Positions 1 to 9,670 are shown, numbered from the stretch's first letter. The stretch is 64,000 nucleotides of DNA from Candidatus Dependentiae bacterium (GCA_018266175.1 JAFEAY010000021.1:304811-368810); one strand, 5' to 3'. A program made the numbers and translations. Notes: a model not told the origin generated them from the letters alone.

Positions 1-2
1 CA

Positions 3-827
3 CCAGATTCACATGCTATTCCCGGCACGATTGCGCAGTTACGTGAGGCGGGATTTATTCTTATGCGTCTTGCAAAAGAAAATAACATTGCGGTACTTAT
101 TACCGGCCATATTACTAAAGAGGGGCAGATGGCTGGCCCTAAAGTGCTTGAGCATATGGTTGATGCAGTTTTTTATCTGCAGGGCGAAGATCGTTGGCAG
201 TCACGTATTTTACGTTCAGTAAAAAACCGTTTTGGAACGATTAATGAAGTTGGTTTTTTTGAAATGCGTGAAGAAGGGCTTGAAGAGATTGCCAACATCA
301 ACCAGCATCTCCTGGGAGAGGCATCGCAAGTTCCGGGTGCAGCACTTGTTTGCAGTATTGAAGGCTCTCGGCCCTTGTTGCTCGAGCTGCAAGCGCTGAC
401 GATTCAATCAAAATTCGGTATGCCTCAACGTGTAGTAACCGGTATGGATCCCAAGCGTATTGTTCTTATTGCTGCAATTCTTGAGAAATATTTGTACATT
501 AAATTTAGTATGCAGGACATTTTCTTCAAAGTGAGCGGTGGTTTTAAAATCAAAGAAAGTTCTTCAGATCTTGGTATAGCACTTGCGCTCCTTTCAAGCT
601 ACTTCCAAAAACCGCTTCCACCCAAATCACTTGCCCTTGCAGAAATCAGTCTTACCGGGCAAATTAAGCCGGCCAATCAAGTAGGCATGTGTATCAAAGA
701 AGCTGAAAAATTTGGAATAGATACAATATTTATTGCACGGGCTCAGACTGGAATCAAAAGCTCGTGTAGGGTAATTGCTTTTCAATCGGTCTATGAATTA
801 CTGAACCTCTTTCCTGAAGATAAATAA
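3..827 (+). CDS. radA: DNA repair protein RadA/Sms, 5' end outside the window
   Basis: The last 274 residues of RadA, a RecA-like ATPase that helps branch migration and processing of recombination intermediates in the cytoplasm. The frame is open from base 3, so the start lies upstream; full RadA is usually about 450 residues. Visible are the end of the RecA-like core (GHITKEG, then KVLEHMVD), the RadA-specific KNRFG motif in VKNRFGTINEVGFF, and the C-terminal Lon-protease-like domain (from about GSRPLLLELQAL to the end). The zinc finger and Walker A motif would be upstream. It ends in TAA at 825-827 and faces the ankyrin gene that ends at 891. Family identity is secure from KNRFG plus the Lon-like tail. 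Confidence 0.95.
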   Translation, partial: PDSHAIPGTIAQLREAGFILMRLAKENNIAVLITGHITKEGQMAGPKVLEHMVDAVFYLQGEDRWQSRILRSVKNRFGTINEVGFFEMREEGLEEIANINQHLLGEASQVPGAALVCSIEGSRPLLLELQALTIQSKFGMPQRVVTGMDPKRIVLIAAILEKYLYIKFSMQDIFFKVSGGFKIKESSSDLGIALALLSSYFQKPLPPKSLALAEISLTGQIKPANQVGMCIKEAEKFGIDTIFIARAQTGIKSSCRVIAFQSVYELLNLFPEDK

Positions 828-890
828 AAATCGGGCGTAGATTCTACGCTTCGGCCAAAAACACCCCTTTTGAACCTGCCTAGAAAGTCT

Positions 891-1397
891 CTACTTAACT
901 TCCAATAAATCTTTTAATTCTTTTCTGATATTTTGCTTTTGAGCAAGACTGCGAGCACTTCTTCCATGGTTATCAGCAAGGTCAGGGTCGGCATTTTTAT
1001 TGAGCAAGAGTACAACAATTTTGGTGAAGTCTATACGCTTTGATTCGTCATCGCTATGCTCTATAGCTTTTGCAACAGCCCGTTGCAACGGCGATTGGTC
1101 ATGAGCACCATTCGTGTAATTCACTTTTGCTCCATGATTGAGCAGTAATTCTACAACTGATAGTTTGCCATTTTCAATTGCATGCAAAAGGGGAGTATCC
1201 CCATGTGCTGCTCGCACCTCAATATTTGTCCCTTTATTAAGAAGTTTCCTCATACGTTTGATATCGGATTTTCCATCTGCAACCGATGCAAGCAGTAGGA
1301 GCTTCTCTTCCTTACTAGTGGGCGTGTAGGCATTTACTTGTGAACATAATAAACCTGCTACGATAAGAACGAGTATTTTTTTTGAAAAATATGACAT
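891..1397 (-). CDS. Exported ankyrin-repeat protein, 168 aa
   Basis: Small ankyrin protein with a clear signal peptide (SKKILVLIVAGLLCSQVNA, cleavage probably after NA at about residue 23). Three ankyrin repeats follow: about 47-78 (MRKLLNKGTNIEVRAAHG), 79-115 (TPLLHAIENGKLSVVELLLNHGAKV) and 116-160 (SPLQRAVAKAIE...VVLLLNKNADPDLADNHG). The ATG at 1397 has a good ribosome site (AAAGGAG, six bases upstream). Ankyrin repeats bind proteins; with export this suggests a periplasmic or host-directed binding protein, but the target cannot be read from sequence. It stands alone between radA and the next ankyrin gene on the same strand. Confidence 0.85.
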   Translation of the reverse strand: MSYFSKKILVLIVAGLLCSQVNAYTPTSKEEKLLLLASVADGKSDIKRMRKLLNKGTNIEVRAAHGDTPLLHAIENGKLSVVELLLNHGAKVNYTNGAHDQSPLQRAVAKAIEHSDDESKRIDFTKIVVLLLNKNADPDLADNHGRSARSLAQKQNIRKELKDLLEVK

Positions 1398-1599
1398 GTG
1401 TGTCTCCTTTTGTTTTATAGGAATAAATCAACTTCCTGAGGGATTATCAAGGTGATTATTCCCTGCAGTTTTATCCTACATAAAATATATTCATTTTGTA
1501 AATGATTTAATTAAACAAACTGAAAAAAGATTCTTTGGTAATATTTTTATAGTTTCAATTTTGCACTATTTGAGATGGGGGTAAGTTAAGAAAAGTAAA

Positions 1600-1648
1600 A
1601 AAAAGACAGGAAATCGAGGCTGCAACAAGGGCGATTTTCTGTCTTTTT
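1600..1648 (-). terminator. Rho-independent terminator of the ankyrin gene at 1694-2458
   Basis: A 17-bp stem with one G-T wobble (AAAAAGACAGG.. paired with ..TTTTCTGTCTTTTT) and a 15-base loop, 46 bases past the stop codon. Both arms end in A/T runs, so it could work in either direction, but only the minus-strand gene reads into it. Confidence 0.8.
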
Positions 1649-1693
1649 GAGAATTGGTTAATTTATTTGATGAAGCAAGATAAGTTATTATTG

Positions 1694-2458
1694 CTAAGAC
1701 AGGATTGCTTCTTCCCTTAACTGAGCAAATCCTTCGTTTTCATGAGTGAGCATAAAGTTGGTCAGATACCCTAAAACCTCTTGTTTATAAAGCTTATTAA
1801 GCTTTGCAAATGTTATAACCGAGCGACCATAGTTGTCTTTATGGCATAACACGGCGATAATCATATCATATTTTTCCAATGCCTTTACCAACATTTGTAC
1901 AATTTCAGGGCACGCATTTTGTGCGGCAGGGTGTAGTGGAGTTCTCCCCGCCTGGTCGATGATGTGAACCGGTGCTCCAGAGTCAAGCAATTGACGAACA
2001 ACCGGAACAAGGTTTTGTGCTGCCGCACGGTGCAACGGAGTTTGTCCTGGGTGTGCGCCGGAGAAGCGTAATTCTGTTCCTAAGTTTGGATGCGTTAGAA
2101 GCATGATAATATTTCTTGCGGAGGTCACTTGTTCACTCTCAGATTCTTCAAATTCTTTGCCTGCAAAATCCCCAGACTTTGCAATGGCAACCAAAAGAAG
2201 CGTGTCTTTGGTGTCATCGATAGTATTAGGATCAAAATCACCGCGCTGTATTAATTCGCGAATATGAGATTCAGCAATAACTGTACTGTTGTTACTAAAA
2301 CAAGAAAATATATGTGCATACTGTGCAAGTTTTTTGTTGTTTGCGCGTGCAACAATTATATTATTTGGTAATTTTGCAAAGTTACTTTGCATAGCATGAA
2401 CAGAAGAAAAACTGAGCAAGCAGAACGCCGAAGTTTTGATAAATCTAAACATCATCAT
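1694..2458 (-). CDS. Exported ankyrin-repeat protein, 254 aa
   Basis: Signal peptide (FRFIKTSAFCLLSFSSVHA), then a non-repeat region and ankyrin repeats at about 135-205: GQTPLHRAAAQNLVPVVRQLLDSGAPVH and GRTPLHPAAQNACPEIVQMLVKALE are canonical TPLH repeats, flanked by weaker ones. The gene begins with three consecutive ATG codons (2458, 2455, 2452) behind AAAGGG; the second or third has better spacing, so the true start may be 3-6 bases in. Exported and possibly host-directed; the partner is unknown. It is not obviously a copy of the 891-1397 protein outside the repeats. Confidence 0.85.
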   Translation of the reverse strand: MMMFRFIKTSAFCLLSFSSVHAMQSNFAKLPNNIIVARANNKKLAQYAHIFSCFSNNSTVIAESHIRELIQRGDFDPNTIDDTKDTLLLVAIAKSGDFAGKEFEESESEQVTSARNIIMLLTHPNLGTELRFSGAHPGQTPLHRAAAQNLVPVVRQLLDSGAPVHIIDQAGRTPLHPAAQNACPEIVQMLVKALEKYDMIIAVLCHKDNYGRSVITFAKLNKLYKQEVLGYLTNFMLTHENEGFAQLREEAILS

Positions 2459-2549
2459 AACCCTTTCACAAAATATAAAGCGAAAATTTTGACGGCATGA
2501 TGGTAGGCCCTTTTTGGTAGCCTGTCAAATGTAATGTGCGATTATAAAT

Positions 2550-3992
2550 TTAGTTTGAATCTTTGGTCAGAAATGATACTCCATAAATTAATACAACGCT
2601 TATTGCAAAGCCAGGAATCAGTGCGGGAATAGAAAGTCCTGAAATAGTGATTAATGATTTGAGGTAATTTTCCCACAGCGCAGCAATAATACCACCTCCT
2701 AAAATGCCAGCACAAGCACCGTAGCGGTTGATACTTTTGCTGTAGAGTGAAAGGAGAACTACTGGGCCAAAAGAGCTTCCAAGTCCCATCCAGGCATATC
2801 CAACAAGTTGTTGGATAGAATGTAATTTGAGAAGAGCTAGGCAGCATGCTGCAATGGTAACAAAAAAGATGCAGGTACGAAATGCCCATTCAAGTGCTTT
2901 TTTGGTAGGATTTTTGAGTGTCTGATGGTAAAAATCTTCGGTAAAAACTGAGGCAACGACAATGACTTGCGCTTCAACGGTTGCAAGTGTAGCGCCCACA
3001 ATAGCGCATAAAATGAGTCCTGCAGCAAGTGGTGAAAACATATCAACAACCATGCGGATAAAAATAAGCTCAGGATTGATTATTCCCTGCGAAAAATATG
3101 CCATACCAATAACGCCAATACTTACCGCAACACTGAGTGCCATAATTTGCCAAGCGATGCCAATGTACTTAGCCTTATGCATTTCTCGTACATCGTTAAT
3201 GGCCATAAATTTAGTAAGAACATGAGGTACACCAAAATAGCCAAGTCCCCAGCTGAGTCCAATAAAAAGAGCATTGAGGAGTGTGGTCCATGAGTAATCT
3301 GAGAGCAAACTGAGCGAAACTCCTTGAGTTGCAGCTGCAATCGGGAGCATTGGCCAGCCTCCAACAATAATTAAAGCACTTGATGCGGTTAAAAATAGAG
3401 CGCAAAGTAAAAAAATTGCTTGAAATGCATCAAACCATGCAACGGCAACAAAGCCCCCTACAATGGTATAAATTGCAACCATGATACTTGCACCAATAAC
3501 ACCATATGCGTAATTTATATTCAGAGCAGATTCGACAAGCAAGCCTATACCGGTCAGCCCTGCGCAAATATAGACAATAAAGAAAAAGAGCGTCATGAGG
3601 GCGCTTAATGTTCGGAGTATTCCTGATTGGTCGTTAAATCTTTTTTCGAAGTAACTAGAAAGCGTAAAGCAGTTAAGTTGCTCAGTGATAGTTCGAAGCT
3701 TAGGGGCAATAAAGTGCCAGCTTGCAAACATACCGCTCACAAGACCAATGGCAACCCAGGCATTAAAAAGACCTCCTGTAAAGATCATAGCAGGGAGTGC
3801 CATAAACAACCAATCACTCATGTCGCTTGCCTGAGCAGAAAGGGCTGTTAGCCAATAATTAACCGATCGGTTTCCAAGAATAAAGCCAGAAGAACTTTCC
3901 GGGCTTGAGGAGAGCGCTTGATTTTTATGAGCTAAATAACCAATTAAAAAGACGACTGTAAAGTAAATAATAAAGCCAAGCACAATAAACAT
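2550..3992 (-). CDS. putP: Sodium/solute symporter of the SSS family, PutP-like
   Basis: Integral inner-membrane symporter of 480 residues with about 13 hydrophobic segments, close to the usual PutP length. The family signature is strong near the N-terminus: GNRSVNYWLTALSAQASDMS, then SDWLFMALP, which in PutP line the sodium and proline sites (Ser/Asp-rich TM2). It probably imports proline or a related amino acid with sodium. An amino-acid importer suits an organism that depends on host metabolites. Substrate is inferred from overall PutP similarity; other SSS substrates (pantothenate, solutes) are possible. The start ATG is preceded by AAGGG at modest spacing. It is transcribed alone. Confidence 0.85.
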   Translation of the reverse strand: MFIVLGFIIYFTVVFLIGYLAHKNQALSSSPESSSGFILGNRSVNYWLTALSAQASDMSDWLFMALPAMIFTGGLFNAWVAIGLVSGMFASWHFIAPKLRTITEQLNCFTLSSYFEKRFNDQSGILRTLSALMTLFFFIVYICAGLTGIGLLVESALNINYAYGVIGASIMVAIYTIVGGFVAVAWFDAFQAIFLLCALFLTASSALIIVGGWPMLPIAAATQGVSLSLLSDYSWTTLLNALFIGLSWGLGYFGVPHVLTKFMAINDVREMHKAKYIGIAWQIMALSVAVSIGVIGMAYFSQGIINPELIFIRMVVDMFSPLAAGLILCAIVGATLATVEAQVIVVASVFTEDFYHQTLKNPTKKALEWAFRTCIFFVTIAACCLALLKLHSIQQLVGYAWMGLGSSFGPVVLLSLYSKSINRYGACAGILGGGIIAALWENYLKSLITISGLSIPALIPGFAISVVLIYGVSFLTKDSN

Positions 3993-4220
3993 AAAAGACC
4001 CTTGTTTTGAGTAAGAAAATCTAGGCTAAAGTTTATTAAGCATAGATTAGAAGCTGTAAAAGCTCAACTTTGCCTGATTTTCAAACAGGGGAAAGTAATT
4101 GTGGAGCTCTTGATTATTTTCAGAAGAACTGGAAATTTCGTTTGTTGAAGAACCTATTTTGTTTCAGATATGTTTGTATATCGACGTAAGTTATGGGCTG
4201 GTTATTGGGAATAGCTCTTT

Positions 4221-5477
4221 ATGAAGAAAATTATAATAGTACTCTGCTTGTTGAGTAATATTGGATCTTTTTTTTGGTGCTTGCCATGTAAGAACAAGGC
4301 TTCTGATCCTGTAACAGAGTTAGAAGCTCAATTGTTCGTTGATGCCACGTGTAAAGATGAGGCATCAATAAAATCATTCCGATCTTTTCTTTTGCGAGAG
4401 TTTAATTTTTGCGTTAATAACAGCATGATACTCCCTCAAATTGCATCAAGAAGTAGTAATTTTTGGGGTAACCAGAGTTTTTTATATCGAGATATTCAGA
4501 ATCATAATTTTGGTTCGTATGATCCTGCGGTTAAGAAAGTCTATCTACAAATTCACGATCAAGAAGTTTTTTGTCGTCTCCAACAACTACTGACCACTTC
4601 AGAATCTATCCAAGATAAGGCGTACAGTCTTAAGAATCTTTACGGTATGTCATGGGGTGTGTGCATGCTTGATCTTGCTCAAAATAATGGACTTAATTTA
4701 TTTACAGATCTCATTGCAGATCTTTCTTATGGAAAAGTTAATACAAAGAAATGGAAGCATTTTTTTACCTGCTATAAAAAATTTATCAATATGCCAATGT
4801 TTCCGTATTTATTGATTGATGGAGGATTATCGCCTCAAGAGTATTATTTTAGTTATGTTACATTGAATCAATATATAGTTATCAACACTCCGCTTATCGT
4901 TGCGGTTCAAAAAAATAATGAATTTCTTACAGAATGGCTCATGCATCAAGAAGTAAGAGTTGACCAACGAAATAGTGAAAATAAAACGGCATTAATGGTT
5001 GCTGCTTATAGGAATAACTATCGTTTTGTTCGATTTCTTTTGGAGTGTAAAGCTGACTTATCATTAAGAAATGATGAGCGTAAAGCATATGATTATGCCA
5101 CACAAGATAGTGTGAAAGATATCTTGTATCAGTGGGAACTTATGTTGCAAGAAAAAGAACAACTCGCTCATGAAGCAATTCCCTACAACCTATGTTGTGA
5201 CGATATCGATGATTTTATTTATGGTGTATTGAGTGTTATGGCTGATCGACCAGAGGAATTGCGCTTTCGTTCTATGTTAACCAGTAGTGCTTATCGATGT
5301 ATCGATCGCATGCACAATTTGTTTGATAAGATTCAGAGTGATGGTGTGTTAGAATATCTTTGTAAGCGTATAAAATTTCGGATATCAGATGCAGATCGAT
5401 GCAATAAACTCATAGAAACGCTTCATTGGTTTGCAGAAAATTATGTACCATCAAACAAAAATATGGATGTTTTGTGA
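4221..5477 (+). CDS. Exported ankyrin protein with a conserved C-terminal domain (copy A of a tandem pair)
   Basis: 418 residues. N-terminal signal peptide (KKIIIVLCLLSNIGSFFWC), a helical N-terminal region, two clear ankyrin repeats at about 227-295 (NTPLIVAVQKNNEFLTEWLMHQ; KTALMVAAYRNNYRFVRFLLEC) and a C-terminal domain beginning at CCDDIDDFIYGVL. The same order and the same C-terminal domain (CDIDDFIFAIL, ..LHW) occur in the next gene, so the two arose by tandem duplication and divergence. The stop TGA overlaps the GTG start of the next gene (GTGA), which indicates translational coupling. Function unknown; probably a secreted protein-binding factor. Confidence 0.82.
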   Translation: MKKIIIVLCLLSNIGSFFWCLPCKNKASDPVTELEAQLFVDATCKDEASIKSFRSFLLREFNFCVNNSMILPQIASRSSNFWGNQSFLYRDIQNHNFGSYDPAVKKVYLQIHDQEVFCRLQQLLTTSESIQDKAYSLKNLYGMSWGVCMLDLAQNNGLNLFTDLIADLSYGKVNTKKWKHFFTCYKKFINMPMFPYLLIDGGLSPQEYYFSYVTLNQYIVINTPLIVAVQKNNEFLTEWLMHQEVRVDQRNSENKTALMVAAYRNNYRFVRFLLECKADLSLRNDERKAYDYATQDSVKDILYQWELMLQEKEQLAHEAIPYNLCCDDIDDFIYGVLSVMADRPEELRFRSMLTSSAYRCIDRMHNLFDKIQSDGVLEYLCKRIKFRISDADRCNKLIETLHWFAENYVPSNKNMDVL

Positions 5478-7270
5478 AGAAAATTATTGATTTTTTATTA
5501 TTATTTTTTTTGCTCAATGCACTGCCGACGGTTATTTTGGGAATGGAAGAAGTAAGTCCAGAAGAGGTGAATTTTATTCGAGCAAATTTCTTATCAGAAC
5601 CATTACCATCTGAGCAAGAGGCTGAATTATTTATTACCGGAGTACTTGAATCAAAAGAAAAATTTGATGTTTTCAAAATGCTCTTAAAAAGTCTGACTAT
5701 TGAACCAAATGTCTGTACCTTTTTAGAAATAATTAAGACAACCTCGTATCAGCTGCTAAGCGACGCTTCTTCAATAGAGCCTGAGATAAAAAAAATTTAT
5801 CTGCAACTTTATGATCCTCGATATTTTGAATTTATTTGCCAGCGCATACGAGCAGGTGAGTTTACTCAAGCAGAGACGCTCAGCCGCTTATATGAACTTA
5901 CGTGGGGGGTTATTATGCTTGTGCTTGCCGAGCAGAATAAAATTAAAAAATTCAAACTCCTGATCAACGGTCTGCGCATAACGACTCAATTTAAAGATCA
6001 TCTTTGGCATGCTTTTTTTAATGAAAACCCTTGGCTGATCAATATGCCTCTTTTTGTTGTCTCACCAACTAATAATTATTTTACGTATATCCCAACAGAT
6101 AATTCTGGGAGTGTTAATACTCCCTTGATGGCTACTACGGGACTTCGAACACAAGCTATGGCTCAGTGGCTTATTGAACAGGGAGCTTTGATTGATGGGC
6201 AAAATAGCCTTGGTCACTCAGTTTTTATTTGGTTTTTAAGATATAAATTCCTGGATTGTACTTATACTAATTTTGCACAATATGAGAGTTGGATCAGATG
6301 GTTTTTAGAGCGAAAAGCTGATATTAATTTGCCAAACTATTTGGGTAAAACAGTGCTTGAAGATGCAATTATGAGTAAAAAAACTTTGTTAACAGGATAT
6401 CTTGTTGAGTGTGGAGCAGATTGCTCAATAGTAAATGCATTAGATGGTCAAACGCTCCTCATGAAAGCAGCCGAACATAATCTTTATACAGAGGTTAATT
6501 TTTTGATTGGGCAGGGCGCAGATCCAGAAGCAGTTAATTATGATGGGAAGCGAGCATCGGAGCTTACTACTGATTATAATGTACAGCTTCTTTTATGCGG
6601 CTGGGAAGAGATAAAAAAGAATGAACGAGAACTGGCTTTAGAAGAAGTGCCGTGCGGTTTTGAGCGATGTGATATTGATGATTTTATCTTTGCAATACTC
6701 GAAAAAATGCTGAAAGTACCAGAGGATAAACGATTACGTATTTTTCTTCAAAGCACACATCGAAGTGCCTCTATTGCAAGCTCGTTATTTAATAATCTTA
6801 TCGATCATAAACTTCTTATCTATGTACGCAAGCGCCTTGCTGTTTTTAAGGAGAATTTCAAAGAAGTAGACGGGTTGCTTGAAGTACTGCATTGGTGTAG
6901 CGATAGCTTAGTTCGTAAAAAAATGGGTTATGAAGATTCGCTAGAATTAGATCAACTTCTTTATCAAATATATCATGAAAAAATCTTTAACTCTGAGAGA
7001 TTGACTCGATTTATTGAGAAAAATCAGTGGCTTATCAACAGCCCTCTGTCTTATAAAACAGAAACAAAAACATCAACAGAAACATTATTAGTTCATGCTC
7101 TTTATGCCCAAAATATATCATGTATTGAGTTTCTTGTGCACGAAGCGCAAGTAGATACAGATTATCCTTCTACCTGTGGATATACGCCTAAAATTATTGC
7201 CGAAAAAATAGAAGATCAATCTGTGAAAGTCACAATTCAAGAGCTATTGCTACGCGATGTTGAGCATTAA
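5474..7270 (+). CDS. Exported ankyrin protein with a conserved C-terminal domain (copy B, longer)
   Basis: I place the start at GTG 5474, not the upstream ATG at 5426: it gives a clean signal peptide (VKKIIDFLLLFFLLNALPTVILG) matching copy A, and the codon overlaps the stop of copy A (GTGA). The protein is then 598 residues. It has the same helical N-terminal region as copy A, ankyrin repeats at about 195-375 (LMATTGLRTQAMAQWLIEQGA; LLMKAAEHNLYTEVNFLIGQGAD), the shared CDIDDFIF...LHW domain, and an extra C-terminal extension with another repeat (TLLVHALYAQNISCIEFLVHEA). Paralogy with copy A is seen directly; the role is unknown. Confidence 0.8.
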   Translation: MKKIIDFLLLFFLLNALPTVILGMEEVSPEEVNFIRANFLSEPLPSEQEAELFITGVLESKEKFDVFKMLLKSLTIEPNVCTFLEIIKTTSYQLLSDASSIEPEIKKIYLQLYDPRYFEFICQRIRAGEFTQAETLSRLYELTWGVIMLVLAEQNKIKKFKLLINGLRITTQFKDHLWHAFFNENPWLINMPLFVVSPTNNYFTYIPTDNSGSVNTPLMATTGLRTQAMAQWLIEQGALIDGQNSLGHSVFIWFLRYKFLDCTYTNFAQYESWIRWFLERKADINLPNYLGKTVLEDAIMSKKTLLTGYLVECGADCSIVNALDGQTLLMKAAEHNLYTEVNFLIGQGADPEAVNYDGKRASELTTDYNVQLLLCGWEEIKKNERELALEEVPCGFERCDIDDFIFAILEKMLKVPEDKRLRIFLQSTHRSASIASSLFNNLIDHKLLIYVRKRLAVFKENFKEVDGLLEVLHWCSDSLVRKKMGYEDSLELDQLLYQIYHEKIFNSERLTRFIEKNQWLINSPLSYKTETKTSTETLLVHALYAQNISCIEFLVHEAQVDTDYPSTCGYTPKIIAEKIEDQSVKVTIQELLLRDVEH

Positions 7271-7302
7271 AAAAGGCCCCCAAATTTTTGAGAGCCTTTT
7301 TT
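7269..7302. terminator. Bidirectional terminator between the ankyrin pair and glmS
   Basis: AAAAAAGGC pairs with GCCTTTTTT around an A/T-rich loop. It lies between the stop codons of two convergent genes, so it can serve both. Confidence 0.8.
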
Positions 7303-7306
7303 AAAA

Positions 7307-9208
7307 TTATTCAACGGTTACTGATTTAGCCAAATTTCGAGGCTTATCGATTGGTCGATCAAGCTGTCGCGTAATTTGGTAAATGAAGAATTGCATAAGC
7401 CCAGTCATCGATAGCGGTCCAAGGAGCGGTGTAACTCGCGGTACAATAAATGCATAATCTGCAAGCTTAATAAGCTCATCTTGACCTTCAAATGCAAAGA
7501 TAATTAAATGTCCGTTTCGGGATTTAATTTCTTGAGCATTTGAGATGATTTTACCGTAGATTAATTCATCAAGTACTGAAAATAAAACCGTTGGTGTTTG
7601 ATTATCAATCAAAGCAATCGGTCCATGCTTGAGTTCACCTGCGGGATAGCACTGCGAAAAGATGTATGAAATTTCTTTAAGCTTAAGCGCTGCTTCCATT
7701 GCAAATGGGTAGCTGATATGTCTGCCCAAAAAGATGAAGCGATTGTACTGAGCATATTTTGGAGCAAGCTCTTGAGTAATTTGAAGCTTATAGGTATCAA
7801 TTGCAGACTCAAGAACTTCGGCACAAACAAAGAGGTCTTCTTCAGCTTGGTGCATCTCTTGGAGTGTGATTGTTCCCCGTTCCAGCCCAATTTTATGAGC
7901 AAGCCAATACAGTGTTGCAACTTGGGTTGAAAAAGCCTTAGTTGAAGCAACTGAAATTTCAGGTCCTGCCTGCATAGGGATAAAGCCCGTTGCTTCTCGC
8001 ACAATCGTGCTCGATGCTACATTGGTCAGCGCAATTGTTGGAACATTAAAGGAGTTAACCAATCGTAATGCTTCAAGTGTATCCGCCGTTTCGCCTGATT
8101 GTGTAATCATGACAAATATACTGTTATCTTCTGCAAAAAATGGCATGTAACGAAATTCGGATGCCAAATAAACACGAGTTGGAATTTTGCAAATAGTTTC
8201 AAAAAAGAACTGAGCAATACGTGCCGCATGCCATGATGTGCCTGCTGCAACAAGGTTAAGATAGCGAAGCGATTTAATGTGATGCTTTGCAAGACCAATC
8301 TGGCGCCAGATGCAATCATTGTATTCTCTATCAGAAAATTGATCCGAAAGAGTTCGTGGCGCGTTATCACTGCTGCCAATAACTTTACAGAACGAGATTG
8401 TTCTGGTAATTGCGCGCTTTTGTTCATAAATTTCTTTGAGCATGTAATGTTCAAAGTTTTGCTTACTCATCTCTTTGTATTTAGCATCGATGTGTTGCGT
8501 AATAACAGGAATTGAGTTGCCATTGAAATCAAAAATTTGGAGTAAATCTTTTGAGACAAAAGCAAAACTTTCGTCAGGCATAAACACAACAGAATCTGTT
8601 TTATCTGAAAATGCTAAGAAATCTGAAGCAACAAACGTTTCGCCATCACCAATACCTATTGCAAGCGGTGAGCGTCTTCTCATCAAAACTAGTTGATCTG
8701 GATACTCTTCAAGAACAAAAATAAACGAAAATGCTCCGTGTAATTCTTGTGCAAGTTTCTGGATAACAATTTTAAGATCTTTATGAGTTCGTACTAATTC
8801 ACTGAAATAATGAGCAACAACTTCTGTATCAGTGGTTGATTCAAAGTGGTGCCCAGAAGCAATAAGTTTTTCTTTAATGCTGTCGTAACGTTCAACAATA
8901 CCGTTATGAACAACGCCTATATTTTTTTCACAATTAAAGTGAGGGTGGGCATTTATTTCGTTGACAACGCCGTGCGTAGCCCATCGCGTGTGACCAACTC
9001 CGACAAATCCATTAAAGGTAATTTTTTCAGCAAGTCGTTTGAGTTGAGAAACACCACCAGCTTCTTTAGCGCATGAAAGCCGACGTGTTTTGGCATCGAT
9101 GCACATGAATCCAGCAGAATCGTAACCACGATATTCAAGTCGAGAAAGACCTTCAAGAATAAAGTCTTTGCATTGTTTCCCACCCACATATGCAACAATT
9201 CCGCACAT
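7307..9208 (-). CDS. glmS: Glutamine-fructose-6-phosphate aminotransferase (isomerizing)
   Basis: Makes glucosamine-6-phosphate from fructose-6-phosphate and glutamine, the first step toward UDP-GlcNAc for peptidoglycan and LPS; cytoplasmic. The protein begins MCGIVAYVGG with the catalytic Cys2 (exposed after Met removal) of the N-terminal glutaminase domain (1-240), followed by two SIS sugar-isomerase domains (about 310-455 and 480-620) containing ITQSGETADTLEAL and the C-terminal PRNLAKSVTVE, the classic GlmS ending. At 633 residues it is normal to slightly long. No glmS riboswitch-like structure was recognised in the short leader. It is downstream of rpsI but separated from it by a terminator. 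Confidence 0.97.
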   Translation of the reverse strand: MCGIVAYVGGKQCKDFILEGLSRLEYRGYDSAGFMCIDAKTRRLSCAKEAGGVSQLKRLAEKITFNGFVGVGHTRWATHGVVNEINAHPHFNCEKNIGVVHNGIVERYDSIKEKLIASGHHFESTTDTEVVAHYFSELVRTHKDLKIVIQKLAQELHGAFSFIFVLEEYPDQLVLMRRRSPLAIGIGDGETFVASDFLAFSDKTDSVVFMPDESFAFVSKDLLQIFDFNGNSIPVITQHIDAKYKEMSKQNFEHYMLKEIYEQKRAITRTISFCKVIGSSDNAPRTLSDQFSDREYNDCIWRQIGLAKHHIKSLRYLNLVAAGTSWHAARIAQFFFETICKIPTRVYLASEFRYMPFFAEDNSIFVMITQSGETADTLEALRLVNSFNVPTIALTNVASSTIVREATGFIPMQAGPEISVASTKAFSTQVATLYWLAHKIGLERGTITLQEMHQAEEDLFVCAEVLESAIDTYKLQITQELAPKYAQYNRFIFLGRHISYPFAMEAALKLKEISYIFSQCYPAGELKHGPIALIDNQTPTVLFSVLDELIYGKIISNAQEIKSRNGHLIIFAFEGQDELIKLADYAFIVPRVTPLLGPLSMTGLMQFFIYQITRQLDRPIDKPRNLAKSVTVE

Positions 9209-9235
9209 GAAAGTCTCTTTTTTTTAAAAATAAAA

Positions 9236-9256
9236 GGCAGGCATTTAAGCCTGCCC
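9236..9256 (-). terminator. Rho-independent terminator after rpsI
   Basis: GGCAGGC/GCCTGCC stem with a six-base loop directly after the rpsI stop codon. On the minus strand it is followed by a T-rich stretch (TTTTATTTTT), so rpsI probably ends here and glmS uses its own signal or read-through. Confidence 0.8.
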
Positions 9257-9265
9257 AGAAGAATT

Positions 9266-9670
9266 TTATCGTTTTACGAATTGGAATTTGCGACGAGCGC
9301 CTTTTTGACCGTATTTTTTACGTTCTTTGATGCGATCATCAACAGTAAGAAGTCCGTTTTGACGAAGAGTTGGTTTGATTGTTTCATCGCCAAGAAGCAA
9401 TGCACGAGAGATGCCAAGTTTAATTGCATCGGCTTGTCCAGCAAGGCCTCCACCATTAACATTTACTGTGATATCGAAGTTTTTTTCCAAGCCCAAAATT
9501 TTGAGAGGAAGAACGACTTTATGTCGGTTGAAGTCGGTATCAAAGTACTCTGAGTACTTCTCGCCATTGACAACAACGCTACCTGATCCTGATTTAACCC
9601 AGACGCGGGCGACAGCTTTTTTACGGCGGCCAACACCGTGGAGGTTAAGTGCACTTGCTTGTGTTTTCAT
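9266..9670 (-). CDS. rpsI: 30S ribosomal protein S9
   Basis: 134 residues, normal length. Shows the S9 landmarks: GVGRRKKAVARVWVKSGSG near the N-terminus, GGGLAGQADAIKLGISRAL in the middle and the C-terminal basic tail ending ARRKFQFVKR, whose last Arg contacts P-site tRNA. In most bacteria rplM (L13) lies directly upstream; here the upstream region holds a promoter and a tRNA instead, so the pair is split. Confidence 0.97.
   Translation of the reverse strand: MKTQASALNLHGVGRRKKAVARVWVKSGSGSVVVNGEKYSEYFDTDFNRHKVVLPLKILGLEKNFDITVNVNGGGLAGQADAIKLGISRALLLGDETIKPTLRQNGLLTVDDRIKERKKYGQKGARRKFQFVKR

Noticed and set aside
834..849. Hairpin after radA (GCGTAG/CTACGC)
   Set aside because: Only six pairs with a three-base loop and no following T-run; too weak to call a terminator.
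7718..9076. Plus-strand frames within glmS
   Set aside because: Shadows of the confident minus-strand gene; no ribosome sites or domains.
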